Counted from the stretch's first letter, positions 1 to 12,993 are shown. The stretch: 64,000 nt of DNA from Climacium dendroides (GCA_950106755.1 OX467090.1:14259489-14323488); one strand, 5' to 3'. The notes: generated by a model from the sequence alone, not told the origin. Numbers and translations are program-made.

Positions 1-1354
1 TCCTATTTCAAGCATTGGATATAAATGTGATTATTTCAATTTGTTCCATTAGTAATTGCTGGCCATTTCACATTCCACAGTGTAATTGTCTAGCTTGAAT
101 TTGAAGTTGTTTGTTTTGCGTGTGCTGGTGTTGAATTTCTGAAGCTTTTTGTTCAAGAACAAATTCACAGGGCCTCTTCCTGACGCATGGAGTGAAATGA
201 CCAGCCTCGAAGATTTGTAAGATGCCTCAAATTCTCACCTATTTGGAAGGACTTAATACAAATACAGGCAACACAGCATGTTGTTAAAATAGACTTAATA
301 CTAACGATCGATTTCCTGCGTGGTGCAGACTACTCCAGAGTAACTTTTTGTGTGGAACTCTTCCTATATGGCTTCTACAACTGCCTAAATTTTCGCACCT
401 GTAAGCAGACTCAGTCTTCTCTTTGAGATAATTGTTCTCAGTCTACTCAATTTTGTCACTTGCAAATTCCGCGACTCTGCTTTTGTTTGAAAACATGTAT
501 CTTTGATAGATGAACATTGATACTGAAAATTGGGACAGACTAAAACGTGTTGTTCAGAGTAGAAGCTGTTAGGGTAATTTCAGAGTGACTACAATAGCGA
601 ACTGGATGGGTTGACATGATTTTTTTCATCGTGGCATTTTAGGCAACTCAGCAACAATCAGATATATGGTTCTATCATACCAGTTTTGAACAACAACACT
701 ACCCTTCTTTGAAAAAGATGTAAGAATAAACAAATGAAGATACTATTTAGTTATGTTGATTTTTAGTCTAATTGAGTAGACTGTTTTAGGAACTTTTACA
801 TGGTGGGGTTTAAAAACCCTTCCCCATAATTGTTAGGGACGAGGTTTCTTTTCAGTGATCATGTAGAGACTTTCCATGAAATATAGAGGCTTGAGATTCT
901 CTTCATAGTTCTATTTTAAACTTCCTGAATCAATCTAATTTGATTAGAAACCTTGTTTTTTGGATGAATTCTTTCTGTTTCTCTACTTGCATGCCTTGTG
1001 AGGAAGAAAAACATCACTCAGGTTAAAATTGAGGTTGAAATTCTCTTGTTCTTACAATGTGCAGACCTTTGGAATGTAACTACTTCCAAGGCACCAGACC
1101 GAAGTTGGAAAGTAATATCACGTGAATAGGGCACCATGAAAGCATCACTCTCTGAGGTCAAGTGAGAAATGCTGATTGTAACACAGTCAGGGATTTGACA
1201 CAACGTCCTTGTGAATCTATCAACACTTTTCAAGTCTTCAATGTTCAATTTTGAGTTTGGCTACAATCCTATCTTCCTATTGCAGAGGCAGCCTGGACTA
1301 CAACACAACTGCTGGGAAACAGAGTCATCTTTGGAGTCTACTTGTGTCAAAACT
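1..1354. other. Intergenic, no supported gene
   Basis: This is the region downstream of the minus-strand nuclease-kinase gene. I see no domain, RNA gene or repeat here. A 76-codon minus-strand frame (1018..1248) is open but has no recognisable motif; it could be a 3' exon or UTR of the neighbouring gene, or chance. Confidence 0.5.
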
Positions 1355-3363
1355 TTAAATTGCTTGAATTTCCGACTCATTACCAGACTGGGAGGTCACA
1401 TCCAAGCAAGTGAACTCACTCAATAAGGACTCCAACTGGGCATACTCTCTCTTGTGACCCACATCGCTAGTGACAAAACAAGCAAACCCAAAATCAAGGA
1501 ATCGGACTCCTGCTCGTCCCCCGTTTGCAACCAAGATATTGCTAGGTCGGATGTCACCGTGAAGAATTCCACACTGATGCACAGCAGCAAGAGCATCGAA
1601 AACCTCCTCCACCACTTCTTGGGACAAAGGTCCTGTATACCCAAATACATCACAAACAATAAGCAAATGCCCTCTTGAGCAATAACCAAGCATAACTAAG
1701 AAGCAACATACAAAAGGCAAGGTTAGTAACATACCCATTCCAATTTCATGACCCATAATTTCCTCCGTGGCGATGTACACGATTGATCCCCCACTAGTAG
1801 TCCCATATGAAACTAGCTGAGGTACATACTTTCCCCAAACCTCCTTCAACATGTGATAGGCCTCAACCTCTATCAAGAGAGCCTGAACAAACAACAAAAT
1901 TTACATAAGCGGAACAAATACATCTACAAGTTTCATAGTTATGTATTTCATCAGAATAGAAATGGTTCACAAAGAATCTCCCCTTAGCACGATCTGAACC
2001 AACAGGCGCCAACTTAACAACAACGCTTTGACCCTCGTAAGTGCCTCGCACAATTTTGCCACTCCATCCAGTAGCAAAGTGATGCCGTGCCAAATGCAAA
2101 AGTTCAGCAGGAGTCTCAAGCAAAGCCAAACCCTGGCTCCTGCAAAAGAACATAGTGAAAATTATATAATAAGATAATGATAGTAACTCGGTACAAGAAT
2201 AACTCACCAAACCACGTCATAGGCAATACTTACTAAATGCAAATCCTCAAACAACAAATTAGAAAAGCACAAACAAAATTTATACAAACAGTAATGGACT
2301 TACCGAGTCCGCATACCCTTCCGTGGCCCTATACCAATTTCTGCTTTCCGCTTTCCCGTCTTTCGCTTTCCTGTCTTACCATCTTCAAAACCGGGGGTGG
2401 TCGGACTTCCTAGAGCAGTGGCCGGTGCATTCACTTTGCCAACTATACAAACACAAACTCATTAATATTGTCCAAAAAACAAAATCGTTAATAATGTGCA
2501 ACAAAAAAAAAAGAAATGAAATCATAGTAAAAGCCAATTAACAAACTCATACCTGGCCTCTTGAAAGACACTGGTTCATTGAATGATTTCTGCCAGATGT
2601 ATGCAAGAGTGGCAAGGAAGTTTGGGTCCGTCCTCGGAATGCCATCAGAAATGAAGAACGTATCACCCTCCGGCCCACCACGATAGGCAACATATGTAAG
2701 GTCAAAAGACGAAAGAATCCCATAGGCTAAATCCAGGCCGACCATGTAGCCATAGAGCTGTTGGACAGCGTCAAGAATAACAACAGCGTCACCTGAGGGC
2801 TCAGGATCGCTAGGTCCACCAACTCGGTCTCCAATATCGCACAATCTAGGTATTGCCGAAGACACAGTCCTCCTAAACACGGCAGGGCGCTTGATTTCTA
2901 CTACCATAACATCTTTACCATTCACACGCAAAACCATATCAGCTCTCTCTCGAGAAGAAGATGCCAACATCGCCGCCAGCTCGGCCGCTCCTACATCAGA
3001 CTCCAGGGAACTCGGCACTGATACTTCATCAAGAAACGAAAAGTTCTGTCCAAGAGCCATTTGCAAGAACCTAAGCACATTTCTAAAAGCTTCTGATGCA
3101 GAGCGCTCGCTGGTTGTATATACCGTCAGGATAGCGTCCACTATTGCTGGGGCCAGTGGTTGCAGATGACGAGGAGAGTCATCGCACTGCTGAAGATAAT
3201 CACGGACAGAGTCAGAAAGGTCCACCCAACGCTTCAAATAAAACATAGGCCGAGGAAGAATTCTACGGCTGGGAGTACCACCAAAATCGGAAACACCAAG
3301 AACGCGAATTCGCTGCTGAAACCAGTCTTTCAGTGTCATGAGACTCGCGCCAGGCCCAGACAT
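1355..3363 (-). CDS. PD-(D/E)XK nuclease-like + protein kinase fusion (Crinkler/CR-effector-like)
   Basis: Proposed exons are 3363..2553, 2442..2304, 2139..1971, 1882..1735 and 1632..1355. All introns are GT-AG, all phases agree, and the total is 1545 nt, or 514 residues. Residues about 90-210 fit a restriction-endonuclease-like fold: D142, then E156-I-K158 in a hydrophobic strand (VVEIK), then a QQLYGY helix near 201. The small second exon encodes a Lys/Arg-rich linker that could be a nuclear localisation signal. Residues about 317-500 are a compact kinase: K359 in VVVK, a likely helix-C Glu near 380, HGDIRPSN (D449, N454) and DFG at 469-471. All main catalytic residues are present, so activity is plausible. 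Nuclease-kinase pairing is known in Crinkler-related (CR) effector-like proteins of several eukaryotes; that assignment is by architecture only. The start is the first ATG of a long open exon. The far 3' end is less certain because a further intron could begin near 1370. Confidence 0.75.
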
Positions 3364-4195
3364 CTAAGATACAGCAACCAAAAAAAATTCCAATGAGAAC
3401 TGAAAATTCCGAGGACGGCCAAAAGCCCAGCAGCACTTCGACACAAGGTGATGCACACAATCTCTCTAAAGAATGAAATATCCAACACCTCGACAATCAA
3501 AATTAACAGACCCGAAGAACCTTGACCACCGCCAAGCAAACCCTAACGAACCCTAAGCACCTAAGAACTCTAAGCACCGCCAAGCAAACCCTGAGGACCG
3601 GCGACCAGACCCTAAGCACCAGCCAGGGAACCTTCAGTAGCAAATCCGACAAACTACAACCTAACAACAGAATCCGAGCAAGCAACAAGAACTCACAATT
3701 CAAGGTTTACAATCATCTGTACAAGGACGGGAAGGCTATGACGCCAACAAGATCATTCCTCTACTCGATCTCACCACGCAGCTTCACACGCACCTTCAAC
3801 TTGAGAAGATCGCTACTAACCTCCAAGAACGTGCTTCCCGGATCGCTGCTTTACTCCAAGAACGGATCGTGCTTCCCGATTTCCAATTATGCTTCCCGAT
3901 TCTTGATTCCCGATTTCCGACAACCACAAAGTACCCGGAGCACAAGTGCATGAAACGTAGCTTCAACGTGCTTCCCGGATCGTTGGTTCCCGATTCTCAA
4001 ATCTGCTTCCCGATTCCTGATTCCCTACTGCCGACGAAATGCACTACTCCTGATGAGGCAGACGACGACCACGAAGAACCAGCACCAGGAGCAACGCAGA
4101 AGACAAGCGCATGAAAACAGGCAAACTCGCTGCGACACAAAATGAATTTCTAGGAATTCTACCGCCTACAGAATAGGGAGTGCTTTTCGTCGAAC
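3364..4195. promoter_or_regulatory. Upstream region of the nuclease-kinase gene with telo-box and decayed direct repeats
   Basis: This lies upstream of the minus-strand start codon. A plant telo-box-like AAACCCTAAC occurs at 3538-3547, followed by several looser ACCCTAAGCACC copies to about 3620. From about 3830 to 4030 the motif GCTTCCCGATT recurs in degenerate form. I see no TATA box. Promoter function is inferred from position only. Confidence 0.35.
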
Positions 4196-4330
4196 CCCCG
4201 AACCTGGACACCCCGAACCTAGACACCGCCGAACCTGGACACCCGACCCTATCCACCCCCGAACCTGGACACCCGAACCTATCCACCCCCGAACCTGGAC
4301 ACCCGAACCTATCCACCCCCGAACCTGGCC
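4196..4330. repeat. Minisatellite, 15-bp unit in 30-bp higher-order period
   Basis: About nine copies of a 15-bp unit close to CCCGAACCTGGACAC alternate with CCCGAACCTATCCAC, so the last copies repeat exactly every 30 bp. The array is more GC-rich than its surroundings and is open in several frames because 15 is divisible by 3. I do not treat those frames as genes. Confidence 0.9.
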
Positions 4331-5490
4331 ATAGATTCCATCTTATTCCATTATGGACTGGTCGACCACTTTTGGCATTTGTTTGAGTACCTCATATAAG
4401 CTTAAATACATTAATGTTTTTGTTTTTTTGAAACACATGGGCAATTTCCATTGATATATGAGAACAGTACACAGAAACCAGAGGAGCGCATTTCCGGCAA
4501 AGCAAGTTCACTTTACACACACTTTTTTTGTTCTCCTTTTTTTACATTCATTAATATTTTCAATTCTACGTTAGTATATACAATCATTAATAAGACAATT
4601 ATTCTTATTATAATATTCGGTGATCAAGGTTGACATTACTTGCCAAATGCTTAATAAAAGTTAATAAATGTAATTCAACAATGTCTAAATTTTTTTAAAA
4701 GTGTGTTTTTTCAGATAAATTTCCATGAAAAAATAACATTTCAAAAATTTTGGCATCTATTTTTAGAATATTTTTTGTTGACCGCATGACTGCAGGGTAT
4801 AATATTTGTCCCTCACAATAGGATCCAAAATCAAAACCAAACTCAATTGCTAGAACAACATATACAATTCCTCAACTAACATACACATTCTATATGTGAT
4901 GATTTACAACTAGATGCATTCTATAACTGACCTTAATTCACAAAGAATTACAATTATTCATGACTATATACAAAGTAGTTTTTAAGTTGTGTTTCTCCTT
5001 CATAAACATTGTATTCAATAATTAATGGTGACTATGTCACTATTCTAATCTAATTAAACTAGGAGTATTAATCAAACATTAGAGGTATAGAGAAAGAGAT
5101 ATGGGAATTGATTAGTAATTCATCCATTTTTAAAAGTTGCACGTAAAACAAAGTGAAATCTATGGATTATACTACCATATCTAGATAGTAAGTTTGACTT
5201 AAATTATGATTTTTAAATTGCCATAAATATTGTTAATTTGGGGACCAAACAACCAAATCTAAAAATAAATGTAAAGATGGTTTATCGAAAATCAAAAGAA
5301 TCTATTAACAATCCATTGAGTGAATTACCATCCTATCATTTCACCATCTACCATTAAGAATGTTTTTGGTGGAGACATGAAGGAATGAATTCTTTAACAT
5401 TTAATGAAAATGAAGGGTGGAGAGGTTGTTTTTATAGTGAAAACCATTAGATGCCATGAATTCTCAAAGACCATGGGATAATTTGAAGAT
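4331..5490. other. AT-rich intergenic, no gene seen
   Basis: The sequence is AT-rich with only short frames and no recognisable motif, RNA gene or clear repeat. Confidence 0.6.
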
Positions 5491-5930
5491 GAGAGCTTGA
5501 CCGCTCATTGCCAGAACATAGGAATTTTGTTCAAAGTAGAATTTTAGACCTCATTTTGGCATAGTAGAATAACTTCTTATAGAAAACTTTGAACTAAGAA
5601 AAGTTGGGAAATCAAGCTGAATTTCATCTCCCAAAATCCATTTATGATTTTGAGCCTCCAAAAAACATTAATGGACAAAATTTAGAGAGGATGTTCAAAA
5701 ATGTCAAAGAAAATATCCCTTTCAACCCCTCTTTAAAATTTGTCCATAACTTTTGATTGGAGGCTCAAAATCTCAAATAATTATTTGGAGATGAAAGCTA
5801 AGTTGATTTCTTACATTAAATTTGTTCAAAGTTTTGTAGAAAAAGGTATTCTACTATGCCTAAATGAGGTATGAAATTTCACTTTGAACACGATTCTTGA
5901 TTTGACTTAACTATGAGTGGTTGAGGCCCT
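5491..5930. mobile_element. Foldback MITE-like element, copy 1
   Basis: The element is an imperfect inverted repeat over almost its whole length. The left arm (about 5491-5695) matches the reverse complement of the right arm (about 5735-5930), for example GGCATAGTAGAATA on the left and its complement near 5850. There is no coding capacity. The core arms resemble the element at 25067..25438, so this is a repeat family. I could not fix a target-site duplication. Confidence 0.65.
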
Positions 5931-6599
5931 ATTAATCCTAACTTTGCATATCCTACATGGGTTGTTTTACCTCCTACCCCCCCCCCACTTGTATAAAGAA
6001 CTTGTTTTCTCATCTTTCTACATACAACATAAGTGACTTCTGAAGTTATATGAGAAAATGAAGTGACAACTATTAGAATAATTATTATAGAATTGCAAAA
6101 TCAACACTAAAGATAGGTTGCTACAACTCCATCAATCACCCAATTTTGTCAAATTCTAGCAAATTATGTCATTGTAGAATATCAATTTGATATTGCTTAG
6201 ATATCTCTTAAATTTGGAGTATTCTAGTAAGATATATTGGATAATCATAGATGGGCATTCAATAAGATGAATGAAATCAATACATTTGGATGGGATTGGG
6301 TCATTGTTGGATAGGTTACAACCCAACAATTGATGACAATTGATGGGGACATTAACACATAAAGGAAGCAGTTTCCTATGACCAAGGAAGTCACCAAGAT
6401 GTTTGGATTATTGGACAAATAGGTGCATTTTTTGTTTCTATAGTAAATAGTCCAATCTTTCATCTGTCACTTTTTGGCCTCAGTGTCTCTTAACTCCTAA
6501 AATCCCAAGGAGTTTGAATAAAATACAAATGCATTATAAAATATAAGTAGAAAGTATCCATACGGTTAAGTTTATGAAACTATTTTAGATTGTTTTCAA
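5931..6599. other. AT-rich intergenic, no gene seen
   Basis: I see no coding motif. A run of nine C residues near 5980 stands out. Confidence 0.5.
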
Positions 6600-7225
6600 A
6601 TGAATTTTGAAGATATACCGTCAAAAATTCACCAAAAATACAATTTCTATCTTTAGCATTTGAATTTTTTTGGATTGGTCAAAATTGTGGTTTCTATTGA
6701 TTTGTGAAAAAATGCATAAGATCTAGTGATAAAAACATCAACACTTTTTTCAAATAGTAAATTTTTTTAAACTAGGAAAAGTTCTAAATACTTTGTGCTA
6801 TTTCCCTTCTAATTTTTATTTGACCATAACAATCTTAGTTTGAATACAAAAATTGAAAGACAACTTAACCTAGTTTGTACCAAAAAGAATTGAAAAAAAG
6901 CATTTTTGAGCTCAAAAATGTTGCCCCAAATTGGGCAACAACCAAAAAATGGTCACTTGGGTGCTTAGGAACCAAACTATGTTTTTTGGCAATATAAAAA
7001 TTTGGGTCAGCTTACCAAAATGGAATTTCCATATTCTTTGAAATTTTCACACAACATGTGATTGAAAAGTAGCTATAAGGTGCAATAGCTTTTGAAACTT
7101 TTGATTAAATAGTAAAAAAGTTATTGTATGATATGTAGTTTCTTTCTCAACTTAGGCAACCCGAGCAACTAAGAAAAAATCATTTGCAAAGGAAAGAAAT
7201 TTGAAATAGGTTTTTTAGATTTATA
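6600..7225 (-). repeat. Older interspersed repeat (family R4), part left of the Helitron
   Basis: Read on the minus strand, 7225 down to about 6700 is similar to 24560-24720 and 40540-40740; shared landmarks are ACTACATATCA, a following ATAACTTT and ATCAAAAGT. The matching other half lies at 13795..14100, so the Helitron has split this copy. The start near 6600 is approximate. The class of the repeat is unknown and no protein domain is visible. Confidence 0.6.
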
Positions 7226-7253
7226 CTAGCGGTTGGCGCTTGTTTTGCAACGC
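7226..7253 (-). other. Helitron 3' terminal hairpin and CTAG end
   Basis: On the minus strand GCGTTG (7253-7248), loop CAAAA, and CAAGCGC (7242-7236) form a short stem with one bulged G. This is followed by CAACC and the terminal GCTAG. It matches the usual Helitron 3' arrangement of a hairpin about 10 nt before CTRR. Confidence 0.85.
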
Positions 7254-7603
7254 ATTAATCCAACTATTTTGTTACATTTTTTATGAATTTTTATAGATTG
7301 CAATAGACTGTCATAGAGAATGATAAATTTTATAAATTAATTGCATCTAAAGATGCATGAATTAAGAAAATATTCATCCATCAAATAGCAATAATGCCTC
7401 ATGTATAACACTTCCATATATTAATATGGAAAATTGTTTCAATTGAGACAATGTAATTGCACACCCAAAGAATGCAAGTTGGATGGAAGGGGACGTCGCA
7501 AAAGCGTGCATGAACCCTAAACATGCAGAGTTTGAAACAAACTCTTAACTTTTCCATCCACTTGATTCAGGTGTAAATGTTTAGAGGACATTACATGACA
7601 AAG

Positions 7604-10600
7604 TCATGAAAAAACCTCATGGTAAACCACATTTTTTACTATTCCCACAGCTTCGTCGTTGTCATTGGCAACTTTGATGTTCGCAGGATGTCTACCTCGA
7701 GACAAAGCCACATATAATTGACCATGGCTAAATACTTCATTTCGAAGATAAATGCCGACTCGATCATATGATTGGCCCTGCGATTTGTTAATTGTCATGG
7801 CAAAAGCACCAGTTATAGGAAATTGTTTCCGGCAAAGTGTGAATGGCAAGCGACTATCATTGCAATGATGTGTGATCCTAGGAATTAATACCTCTTGGCC
7901 CCGATAACGCCCTTCTACAATTTCACATAGTAAGACATTTGATGACACTTGCAAAAGGCGCAAACGACTTCCATTGCACAAACCTTTTGCTGGATTCAAA
8001 TTCCTTAGCAACATCAAATATTGACCACATTTAAGATTTAATTGGTGAGGAGGCAAACCACTTAACTGTAAAGAATTTAAAAATTCTACCGGATAATGAT
8101 GGGCATGCTCATCACTCTCATATACAAAATCTGCACTGAAACATTCACGGACATCACCAGGCATGCGATCGATAATTTTGCGATTGATTTCTTGAGCATC
8201 ATCATTTCGGACAGCCAAAATGACACGCTCAGAGAAATCAACCGGATCATCAAAAATGGCATCAATAAGACCATCTAAAGAATTTTTAGGTGCAACTAAT
8301 CCTAGCGGTAAATCTACTTTTGGACCGGTTTTACCTTCACCAACATCTAATAAAAATCTTTGAAAATCGGGTTGACTTTGTAAACGCATATTAGTAGTCA
8401 AATGAAAATGTTGCATTAGTGGAAATAAATATGAACGTCGCAAGCAAGCTTCAACAGTTTGTTTGCGACCTCCACGTACAACAACTGATAAAGTTTGACG
8501 AAAATCACCACCATACAAAACTATAAGACCACCATTGGGACTATCGATTCCACGAATATCTCGCAATGATCTATCTATAGCTTCAAACATAAATCTATGT
8601 CCAGCACAAGCTTCATCAAGTACAATTAGTTGTACTTCACATAAACTTCGACCCAATGCAGATTGGACACTAATGTTACAAGTCGATGTATCGTGTAATT
8701 GTAAAGGAATGGCTAAAGAAGAATGTGCCGTTCGTCCTTGATCTAAAAGGCATGCAGCAATTCCACTTGTAGCCATTGCCATACATTTGACGCCTCTAGC
8801 ACGAAGATAACCTAATACAGTATTATACAAAAAAGTCTTACCCGTACCACCTGGACCATCTAAGAAAAAAAGTCTATTTGGAGAATTAGGTTCCAAAACT
8901 GCCGTGGTAACTACATTGAAAACAACGCTCTGCTCTTCATTAAGCCTATCAACATCTTCTTCCACAAAAGTAATATTGGCATTATCCAAATTATTATTGT
9001 CATCAACATCAATGGCCAAATCAACATTGTTTGCATATCCAAACTCATGCAAATCATCAATGTTAAAGAAATCTACAAGGTGTTTATCGGATGAAAACAA
9101 ATATTCTTCAATGCACAAAATCGCTTTGCAATAGCGATTTTGGTCATTGCGCCAATCATCAGACATTGCATCAAGATGTCTCCTAAGTAAACTAATAGGA
9201 TCTTGCGGTTGTCCAAACACAAGAACTGTTGCAAACAACCGCCGAATTTGTTTAGGCAATGCAATAATAGTTGCCTCTTGGAGACAATTCTCCCACTCAG
9301 CATCGTCTTGTAAAAGTCCTCTTGCAATGCAAACGGCTTTATAGGTCGGATATACCGTATCACGAAAATGAAGTAAATCTTCAAATGAAGTTGGTGCCTC
9401 AACATGAGTCAACAACAAACGTAAGTAAAATACTTCAGTACCTACAGGAACCATATTTATTCTACCAAATACTTTTACATTGCGTTGTTTTCTAACCCAC
9501 ATGTTGTTTTTTACATCCCATCTATAATAAAGCGGAAGATCCATGTATCGAAGAAGTATATGATTACCTTGATTACCTTGATTACCAGAAGCAATTAAAG
9601 CACGAATGTGACTATTAAGCTCAAAAAACTTTGTAAGTTTAGTGTGAGCGTTTTGATCAATTACCGATTGTAAAGATGTTCCTTCATGAAAAGAAACATA
9701 TTGTTGACCCGGAAGATGAACAGATAACCGACAAATACTATGGCTCTTATTATTGGTTTCAAAATCAAAAAGCCTCCAACATGCTTCTTGAGCGGCTACA
9801 TAACGACCTTCTAAAAACTCTTTAATCTCATCTACAACGTCATCTCTTTCTACAACACCACGATCTACACCCTTAAATATATATTTGTGAAGATATTTGA
9901 CAGTTTTTACTGAACTGCAAATTTCAACATTGATATGACAATTGAAACGACCTACTAAATAAGGATTGTATGGCACAACAGATCGATTATCTAAACGAAC
10001 AATTTGTCCTTGTACATGCTTTTCGATATATCGGCCTTGGTTTCGGCGACGGTATAAAATAAATCCATCGTCACCCACTACGGTACTATCTCGAGCTTGC
10101 ATTGGATAATTCTTTGAGCATCTACCGTCTTTCATGCATGGACAATTAGGATTATCCAAACCACACGGGCCATGCATCATGTGTTTAGCAACCGCAGCAT
10201 ATAATTGCGGTTGTCTATCTAAATCAGGAATCTCAACACATACTACACGATCTACAAGGTCACAATCATTGACCTTATCTTTCAACCAAAGAAGAATGTG
10301 TGCATGAGGGAGACCACGCTTTTAAAACTCAATAGTGTAACAGAAAGCAATAGTTTCCCCCAAGATATTCTTCTTGGTAATCTCATCCATTATAGCTCTC
10401 AATTTGAGCTCAAAAACACGCACAACTACATCCGGACGATCAGGAGGACTTTGACCCGGCTCAAGTTCATTAAGAATCTCAGACCATGTTGGATTACAAG
10501 TCATTGTAATGAATAAATCAGGTTTTCCTAAAACTCTAACCAAGACCATACTATCTTGGAAGAGTTTTGCATATATCGAGGAGATCCGATAAATGTTGCT

Positions 10601-11661
10601 GGTAAGACAATGCGACGTCCAATACGTGCTCCATTGTCTTCTTGTAAAGCGTCTACTACCCCTTGATAGCATTCTGCCCGAAGTTCAGCTTGATGTTGTC
10701 TAATGAAAAGCAAGTTTTCATGTTCTACACGTAAATACTGATCCACTACGTATTGTTGAAATAGTCTTCCTGCCCTATGTAATACATTTGACTCAGGCCG
10801 CTTTTGAAGCAAATATTGGACAAATGACTTTAAAGTCACTCCAGTATTTGCTTTAAAAGTTGGTGACCACCCACATCGTCCATCTGGAAACAACAAAGGA
10901 TAGGATAAAGCATCATAAGCTGGATGGGTTTCTTTTATCCGTAATAAATTTCCACCACGTTGATGAAGAACGATATCTCTACCAAAATCCAAATGTTGTT
11001 CGTTAAGAACAACAGCGGCAACTTCTGGAACTATTGGTCGATTGTATCGACGGGAATGTTTACCAGAGGGAACTTCACCAGAGATACGAAGTCCCATGTT
11101 ATGTCCTTCTAAAAGAACATCACGTGAAGATTTGAAACCCTGAACCAAAGCATTTATTGATTCTAAAACTTCTTGGATGATATTAACGGTTCTGCGTTGA
11201 AGATCACCGAAAATCTCCATGCGACGATTTGTTTGCAAATCATCATCCAAGAAATAAATTTGTGCAAATTTTGCACCATCTTGTGATTCAGGCTCTAAAC
11301 TTCCAATATAATGGCATAATTCTCCATTTACACGAAAAGTATATACCCCTCTTCTTTCAGCTTGGTTAGATTGAAATTTACTACGCATACTTGTAAACGC
11401 AAAAGCTTGATTATACTTTCGAATGGATTTAAAGAATTCACGAGAATTAGGTGTCATGCCCATAAAAAGCTCATTGAGCATTAGATGGACAATGGGGTGA
11501 CTAACGTGTTCACTGGCAGTTTTACCATTGTAACAACAAATGGTAGATTTTTCTTTTCTATAACGAAATGCTGAACATTCTGGACATTGAATGCACATAG
11601 ATCCAACCTCATGAACACTAACATCTACAAAGTCATTAATTGTAGTCAAAGCCGGAGCCAT
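7604..11661 (-). pseudogene. Helitron Rep-helicase (RepHel), one frameshift and one stop
   Basis: The product would be a HUH rolling-circle replication initiator fused to a Pif1-type helicase, which moves the Helitron. From 11661 the frame holds a Cys-containing N-terminal region (CPEC) and the Helitron-like domain ending in GSPRYMQ. The frame then slips by one base near 10550, inside an A run, and resumes with the conserved CNPTW region. An in-frame TAA at 10324-10322 sits just before KRGLPHAHIL, the HUH motif, where a Gln codon would be expected. The remaining 890 or so codons are open: the Rep tyrosine motif YLHKYIFKG, Walker A GPGGTGKT (about 8857-8834), Walker B IVLDEA, and a normal C-terminus. 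A possible leader intron ends in TTTCTAG just before the ATG. Either lesion could be a sequencing error; otherwise the copy is inactive. Confidence 0.9.
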
Positions 11662-12696
11662 GGTCTAGAAAAGATGACAAATTTTAATTTTGAGCGTAGT
11701 ATAAAATAATAATGACCAATCGTAAATTCTAAATTGAAAAAAAATTGAATAAAATATAATTTATTAAAAGATGATAATGATTTTATAATAAATCAAAGTC
11801 TTCAAAGATTAAAAAAAAATACCACAAGTTAATGAATTTGATAATCAATCTTAAAAAAAATACAACAATCAAATTTTTTTAGCTTATAAATAAATGAATC
11901 AATAAGTCTAAATTAGTTTACAAAAAAAGCCTTGCCATACCTGTATGTGTGCACCTAGTAAGAGGAGAATGCCTATCCTAAACCTTGTGTAGGTTCTAGG
12001 AAGGTGGAATCACCCTTCTCTTCCTACTTTCCACTACAAAGCTTTTAAAACAAAGGGTTTACAATTTTTTTTAATAAATTCTTGTGAATTTCAAGGTTGG
12101 ACCACAAAAAAGGGACGTGATGGACAGGGAAAAAAGGCAACCTGTAGGACAACCTGCAACAATTCAACTATGCTTTGTGGAGATCATCACTTTCCACAAA
12201 CACAGGCTCAACAACACAGGCTCAACAACACAAGAGAATCTTGCCGGTGATCAATCCGACTTCATTCTCAACAAAAACGTCTAAAATTCAAAAGCGCCTA
12301 TCACAAAACACACCAAGTCCCCTCCTAGCAACAATGGAGTAGGAATACTTGGACATGCAAACGAAAAATGTCCGTTTACACTACACAACCCACAAGAGGA
12401 TTAAAATATTTTACCTAAAAAATTTACTGCAAGATAATGCTCCAATGCTCCAATGCTCCAATGCTCTTGAATGTCTTTAAACAAAAAATATCAAAAATTT
12501 GTCACCACGGTTGAACTCACTTTACTACATAATCGACAAACTTGGTTGAATGTAAACCAAACTTGATTGAATATAATTGCAAACACAAACACAACAAAGT
12601 TGATGGCGGCAAGAGACCTCATCAACCGAATCAAATTAGGTCAAATCATACAAAATTACTTCAAATTTGAATCAAATTAGGCCAAGTTATTGAAAT
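11662..12696. other. Helitron leader between the Rep start and the tandem repeat
   Basis: There is no separate gene here. On the minus strand a good donor (CAG then GTATGG, near 11941) and an acceptor just before the ATG at 11661 could define a leader intron. A triplicated CTCCAATG lies near 12440-12465. Confidence 0.4.
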
Positions 12697-12993
12697 TAGG
12701 TTAAGTTTGAAGAAATTAATCATCAAAATGCTTTCAAGACTTAAGTAAAACTATGAAAATTAGGTCAAATGTTTACAATTTGACTCAAATTGATGAAATT
12801 GTTCATTATAGAGTCAAATTAAGTTTAATTTTTGATAAAATTAAGTTAAGTTTGAAGAAATTAATCATCAAAAGACATTCAAGACCTAAGTGAAACTACT
12901 TAAGTGAAACTATGAAAATTAGGTCAAATGCTTACAAAATGACTCAAATTGATGAAATTGCTCATTATAGAGTCAAATTAAGTTTAATTTTTT
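12697..12993. repeat. Tandem duplication of about 140-155 bp inside the Helitron
   Basis: The segment 12697-12834 is repeated at 12837-12993 with few changes; both copies contain AAGAAATTAATCATCAAAA and end in TAGAGTCAAATTAAG. The second copy also carries a short local duplication (CTTAAGTGAAACTA). It is non-coding and lies in the Helitron leader. Confidence 0.85.

Noticed and set aside
11941..11968. A TCTCCTCTTACTAGG-like sequence on the minus strand as Helitron 5' end
   Set aside because: The base before it is T, not A, and the empty-site comparison places the 5' end at 13794.
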